Below are positions 21,851 to 26,106 of a DNA stretch of 26,106 nucleotides, in pieces. Where the stretch lies: contig QANT01008054.1 of the NCBI GenBank assembly GCA_003254885.1, forward strand, positions 1 through 26,106, read 5' to 3'. The notes below the pieces were generated by a model. That model worked only from the letters and a program-made list of their open reading frames with translations, ran no database searches and was not told the origin of the DNA. Within the stretch, counting starts at the first letter, position 1. Each line of letters starts with the position of its first letter. The DNA comes from Purshia tridentata (Eukaryota; Streptophyta; Magnoliopsida; Rosales; Rosaceae). The position numbers were made by a program, and so were the translations under genes.

Positions 21851-24121
21851 CTCAAATACAAATTTGAGATATTGAGTATCTAATAAATATCATATATTTG
21901 GGAAGAAGAAGAAAGAGGCCAACCCAAGATGGAATGGAAAAGCTGTCACTCACATGGTTAACCTTTTCTTGTTGTGTCATGACAATAAACAAAAGAACTT
22001 TTCTTCCAATGGGTCAATCCAAATGGGGTAAAACCACGTGGTCGATTCCTACAAGCAACTAGAAAGTATCAAAGGGGGTGGACCCAAAAAAAAAACACAG
22101 AAGAAGCCTTTCGGCTAAGTCTGAACTTGGGTACAGAGGTTTCTGTTCATATCAGTTTGGTCCATAATTAGCATTACAAAGAACTTGGATCATATGGGCT
22201 TATTATGCTAACCAAATTTACTTAGGTTTTATTGTCTTAATTAGTATGAGAATTTTCTATGCTGCTGACACACACAGCATAGTGCGAGAACTAGCATACA
22301 GATAGATTTGATTGTCACAAATTTATACTTAGTATGTTAATCAAAATACTTAGGCCTTACTGTCTTAGTATAGAGACCTCTATAGCACAAATGTTTGTAG
22401 TGTTTACAAATATATATTAAACGATCACAAATTTATATTTTAAGATTGAAAAAAGTGACGATCAATAGCAGCTCCATGTTCAAAAACAAGTTTGTGTGTT
22501 GAGGGCCAGGCTCTGAGCTTTCTAATCAATGGCTTCCATCTTTATTTTGCTTTGTTGGGTTCCTAGATTCAACCTCCACACACCGACCAAATCATATTTT
22601 CATCAAATCTAAAGTGTAGTCATTTGTTGGTTTCGAAAATGCCATCTTTTACTGTTTTGCTGGTAAAATCTACAAAATAACCTTAAATGTGATTGACATA
22701 TTGTCAACTAAATTGATAGAAATTAATTTATAGGTAACTTTTTTTAACACCAACACAGTAACACCATTTATAAATGACCAATAATACAATTCATAGATAA
22801 CATAAAATTAACGGATTTGTATTGAACACTATATAAAAATACTTGACACAAATTTTTATACCACACAAGTTACTAACACAAATACTAAAATAATTGAGTT
22901 CTTGTCAAACACAAGTAACCCAATTTTGGCACCACAAATTTATTTAACTACTACCGTATGACAAAAATGATTAATCTTTTATTTCTTAATATGTATTAAT
23001 TGCATAAATTCTTAAATATAAATATAGAGAAATATTTTTGTGATTTTTTAGTATCAAGATCAAGTGGATTTTTCTTTGTCTCAAATGTGCACTTTGGGTA
23101 CAGTACAAGGACAAACCCATTCAGTGAGGTGGGTATATAGCCCATCCTTTTTTTTATTTTTTTCCTAAAATTTTCCCTCAGTATTCTTAGCCCATATCAT
23201 ATCCCAGACCAACCCAGTTTGTGTAGAAAAAAACAGAAAAAACCTTCCCTTATAGTTTAGGCCATCCCCATATTGACTACAAAAAAAAACTTTAGGCCAT
23301 TCCCAACATCTCTCAGCATCCAACCCATCCCACTTTGTACGTGTAACTGCGTAAGAAAAATAAAACTTCCCTTTGTTTAGCCTAGGCTCCTAAGGCTCCT
23401 ATATATATCTGTCACCACCCCATGTCTAGCCCAATTCTGGGTTAATTTCCGATATGTACGTTTCAACTTTCAAGGTGTATCTTGGAATGATAATGTATAA
23501 ATAATGAGTTTTTTTAAAAATACATGAAGTTCAGTTTTAAGTTCTTAGCTCACAATATATGTGGATTAATATATATGAACACAACATAATTATTAATAAA
23601 CAAATTAGGTTAGTTTAAGTCATTTGATATAATTAATTAAACTCGGATTAGAATTGATTATGATTCGAGGTAATATAAATTGATAAGACAATAACACAAC
23701 CTATTAGCGAATTACTGCTTTTGAAATTAGGTGAGTTGGACTCAATTGCAAGGGTTAATAAAGCATTGAGTATAATTGAAAATCAAAACTATAAGGAACA
23801 AAATAGTATCGGATCAAAACAAAAGGGATCAAAATATACATAATTTAGCCTAAAGATTTAGGACACATGCACATCTCGATCTCTAGAATTAACCATGCAA
23901 TAAAGTACAAGTTGAAAAAAAAAAACTCTTAACCACAATGGAACATAAAAGGAAAAGATGGATACTTCTTTTTTTGGGTGAACAAAAGGAAAAAAATGCA
24001 AATAAGAAATAGCAGTAGTAGCATCACCAATTTATTATCATTAGGCAAAATCAAATTGTACGTACAAGCATAGCTAGGCATGTCACATGTATTTTTGGGT
24101 GAACCATGCATATATATATGA

Positions 24122-24427
24122 TCACCACCTATAATTCTGATGAATCTTCATGTGCAAATGTTGCTGGGCATAGTTGATCAGCTTCTCAAACTCTTTGGCG
24201 TTGTCTAGCTCTATTTGGTTGTCGTAGTTGGAGTCTGCTTCCTTAAGTCCTTGACGAGCTCTCCACCATCCAAACCAAATCCGCAGGCTGTGCAGAGCTT
24301 CCTTCAGTTCCTCGCTGCTAATATGTCCGTTGTGATCACTGTCAAACCGGCGAAGCCACGCTTTGAACTCGTCCACTGTCATCTCCTGCTGAGGCTGCAC
24401 CTGCATACAACTCATGATTATGGCCAT
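24122..24427 (-). CDS. Small EF-hand calcium-binding protein (single exon, 101 aa)
   Basis: A likely cytosolic or nuclear calcium sensor. The ATG at 24427 is chosen; the preceding in-frame TTG is not a start. ATGs at residues 5, 8 and 16 are alternatives, the last directly before the conserved TVDEFKAWLRRFD. The first EF-hand loop (29-40, DSDHNGHISSEE) is canonical, with D1, D3, N5, G6, I8 and E12 all present. The second loop (65-76, DSNYDNQIELDN) keeps D1, N3, D5 and I8 but lacks the Gly at 6 and the Glu at 12, so it probably binds calcium poorly or not at all. A Trp/aromatic helix (WFGWW, 51-55) links them. I recall similar small plant EF-hand proteins ending in a YAQQ.LHMKI motif like the one here (residues 85-95). 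No targeting signal or membrane segment. Confidence 0.88.
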   Translation of the reverse strand: MAIIMSCMQVQPQQEMTVDEFKAWLRRFDSDHNGHISSEELKEALHSLRIWFGWWRARQGLKEADSNYDNQIELDNAKEFEKLINYAQQHLHMKIHQNYRW

Positions 24428-24609
24428 CAATTTTACTTCGATCTTTTTGTGTTTTGTTTTTGTTCTATCTCAGAAGAAAATGTTGAAAGAAAGAGGAGAA
24501 AATGTAGAAGGGTAAAGCTTGGTTTGGTTTGGTTCTGTACAGGTCTTGGTTTGGCTTTAAATTGTGGATTGTAAGATTTTTGTAGTGGAGAATCGAATCT
24601 GGGTATTGA

Positions 24610-24616
24610 TATATAT
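24610..24616 (-). promoter_or_regulatory. Possible TATA box of the EF-hand gene
   Basis: A TATATAT run about 185 bases upstream of the ATG at 24427 would give a leader of about 150 nt. Other AT runs are absent nearby, but no further promoter element supports it. Confidence 0.4.
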
Positions 24617-24834
24617 GAAGCGCCGCTTACACTTTGTATTGGCATCTTTTCCCACAATCACAATTACTTGAAGTCATTTCATGCAACTTTATTCTTCAAT
24701 TTAGGCATGGGAGCAAAGAAGGTTGAATGGGTGATTATTTTAAGTGCTAGGCATTTAATCCACTCAAGACCCAAGGGTTGTGGGAGAGAATCTTGCTGTG
24801 GATATAAGTATGTTAAATATATCAACCCCAGCCC

Positions 24835-25265
24835 ATTTGAGAATTTTCTAAAATAAACTAGAGAAGTAAAGCTACATGTACAAGTAAGTTGGTGGCTATC
24901 TAGAAATATCTAAGCTAGTATATAGAGTAGTTCTTCTAGACTAGACTAGAAGCTAAAAAATTGAGTGGCTATAATGTAATGCCCAAGTCGGTGGCAGCAG
25001 GGAAGTCGGCAAATGCTTGCCTATAAATATGAGATAGATGCTAAGGTAAGGCATGCAGCAAGGTGTAGTGCAATAAGTGTCCTTCAAAGTCCTTAGTGTA
25101 GTTTGTGAGTGTTTGTGTGAAGTGTTAGCTTCCAAGCTATGAGTTTTTCTCTGTGAGTGGTTGTGTTGTAATATTTTGTGTCTTTAATACAAGTAATTTA
25201 TTTACTTGTGTTATTTTTCTACCAAATTTAAATATTAGAGTTGTGTACTCTAATATTTCTCTACA
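24835..25265 (+). mobile_element. Probable solo LTR of a copia-type retrotransposon
   Basis: The left edge attTGAGAATTTTCTA resembles the TGTTGAGAA start common in plant copia LTRs, with the TG degraded; the right edge is ...TTTCTCTACA ending in CA. TATAAATA at 25022-25029 sits where an LTR promoter would. Near the 3' end AATATTAGAGT (25231-25241) and ACTCTAATATT (25247-25257) form a perfect 11-bp stem around TGTGT. No primer-binding site, gag or pol sequence follows. No target duplication is visible at these borders, so the ends are approximate. Confidence 0.55.
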
Positions 25266-26071
25266 AAGTATAATAAAATTGAAGAACACAAGAAAATTGT
25301 TATGCTTCAAAGCACGTTTTATGTTCTTAAAACTTTTAACTTATTTGTCTCTAATAATTGAGTGATGCATTCTAGAATATAATTAAGTACTCTTGAGGGT
25401 ATAAATTTCCCATCGAAAACTTTCAGCTCTAGCGGCATGACAATATATAAGATTCTGGATGTTTTTATAACTTCATATGTCAAGTTTATCATTCTGTGAC
25501 TTGTTCCTCTCGTGTTAATTGCTCTAACTTTAACATATCATAATAGATAATTAACTGTCTTCTTAAAGAAAAAAAAACCTCCAATTGTTGCAATTCCGCC
25601 TAATATTTCGAATTAGCATTGCTTAAACTTTTTTAAAATGTTATTTATGAGTTGGCTGGGTTGGGCCATATATCCCAGCCCAACCTAACCAAAAAGAGTA
25701 AAACTATTGCCATTTTAAAATTGAAGCTCAACAGTTCAGAGCTCACTCAATAGCCCATCTCTGCCACCCCAAGCTCAAAAACCACAGGAAAATTTAGTTC
25801 AGGCCCATTATTATTTGAAGTCCAATCTTCAAATAATAAATGGGTCAGTTCCCATTATTATTTGAAGATTGGACTTCAATTATTTGATACTGACGGAGCT
25901 TCCTCTTGGTTAGTAGTAGTACTACTTTGTGTTATGGATGCAGGCATTGCTTCATTTTGTTATTGTGCTTAAGCATAGTTTCAGTGCGATCCTAGAGTTT
26001 GGATCAATTACTTTCTCCTGCATACTTCCATTGCACCTGGAAAACATCATGAGTGCATTTTGGGAGCACTC
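25266..26071. other. Gene-free stretch between two LTR sequences
   Basis: No recognisable frame. GGTTGGGC and GCCCAACC form an 8-bp inverted repeat near 25658-25686, and a strong hairpin lies at 25815-25879 (separate entry). Otherwise I see nothing to name; no retrotransposon coding sequence lies between the two LTRs. Confidence 0.5.
25815..25879. repeat. Near-perfect 30-bp inverted repeat (hairpin) with 6-base loop
   Basis: The 25815-25844 arm (starting TTGAAGTCCAATC) pairs with 25851-25879 (ending GATTGGACTTCAA) across the loop TCAGTT; the only defect is one extra T in the left arm. A smaller palindrome is nested in the left arm region: TTATTTGAAG and CTTCAAATAA around TCCAAT. It could form a cruciform in DNA or a long RNA stem. 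Confidence 0.9.
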
Positions 26072-26106
26072 TGTTGAGAACTTTTAGAGTACACAACTCT
26101 AATATT
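26072..26106 (-). mobile_element. Edge of a second LTR of the same family, inverted, cut by the window end
   Basis: The last 35 bases start TGTTGAGAAC. Their reverse complement matches the 3' end of the other LTR (25231-25265) at 32 of 35 positions. The asymmetric centre (ACACA here, TGTGT there) fixes the orientation as opposite. The rest lies outside the window. Confidence 0.6.

Larger units (their letters stand above)
19140..24121. other. About 5 kb gene-free intergenic region
   Basis: No frame longer than about 85 codons and none resembling a known protein. The AT-rich sequence contains two foldback elements (20938-21295 and 21671-21850), the (TC)15 tract, and an imperfect direct repeat around 'acttaggttttattgtctta' (about 22222) and 'acttaggccttactgtctta' (about 22350). 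A bHLH/bZIP-type CACGTG occurs near 22036 and CACGTG-like sites near 20292 and 20507. The stretch presumably includes the promoter of the His-tract gene on its left and the 3' flank of the EF-hand gene on its right. Confidence 0.5.

Noticed and set aside
24215..24657. Frames on both strands around the EF-hand 5' region
   Set aside because: One is antisense to the EF-hand gene; the other lies in its leader and has no family resemblance.
24835..26106. A complete LTR retrotransposon bounded by the two LTR sequences
   Set aside because: The LTRs are inverted relative to each other and no primer-binding site, gag or pol sequence lies between them.
1..26106. CRISPR array, operon or biosynthetic gene cluster
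   Set aside because: No spaced identical repeats; genes are intron-bearing, on both strands, far apart and of unrelated families.

Overview
The window looks like nuclear DNA of a eudicot plant. It is AT-rich, the genes have many short GT-AG introns, intergenic distances are 2-5 kb, and there are (AT)n, (GA)n and (CT)n microsatellites plus small foldback and LTR transposon remnants. The proteins belong to plant or plant-specific families. I cannot name the species; a woody eudicot is only a guess. One undetermined base (N) lies at 17155. No bacterial, viral, CRISPR or operon-type feature is visible.

Five protein-coding genes can be modelled. (1) A KRP/ICK-type cyclin-dependent kinase inhibitor, + strand, 3789-4925, four exons, 228 aa, with a G-box/ABRE-bearing promoter. 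(2) An At3g27390-like polytopic membrane protein of unknown function, - strand, 10986-7186, nine exons, 567 aa. (3) A B3-domain putative transcription factor, + strand, 13116-15831, seven exons, about 509 aa. It has a GC-AG intron and a duplicated splice acceptor. (4) A small plant-specific protein with a His9 tract and a DUF1645/MAKR-like core, - strand, 19024-18353, two exons, 188 aa. (5) A small single-exon EF-hand protein, - strand, 24427-24122, 101 aa. All splice sites were placed by hand from reading-frame continuity and family resemblance; no transcript evidence was available.

Layout: 1-3400 is gene-free, with a possible transposon remnant at the left edge. The KRP gene follows. Next comes about 2.2 kb without a gene, containing a promoter-like motif island near 5557. 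The membrane-protein gene carries a roughly 280-bp tandem duplication in its last intron. It diverges from the B3 gene across about 2.1 kb. Behind the B3 gene is 2.5 kb of simple repeats, then the His-tract gene. The 5-kb gap from 19.1 to 24.1 kb holds two foldback (MITE-like) elements. The EF-hand gene follows, then a probable solo copia-type LTR, a strong hairpin, and the first 35 bases of a second, inverted LTR of the same family at the right edge.

The genes do not form a pathway or cluster; they are ordinary independent plant loci. The most interesting points are structural: the local duplication that copied a splice acceptor and exon start in the B3 gene and created a stop-containing decoy, the GC-AG intron next to it, the TTGCATG tetrad in its first intron, and the inverted LTR pair with a near-perfect hairpin between them. 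I found no convincing previously undescribed biological system.
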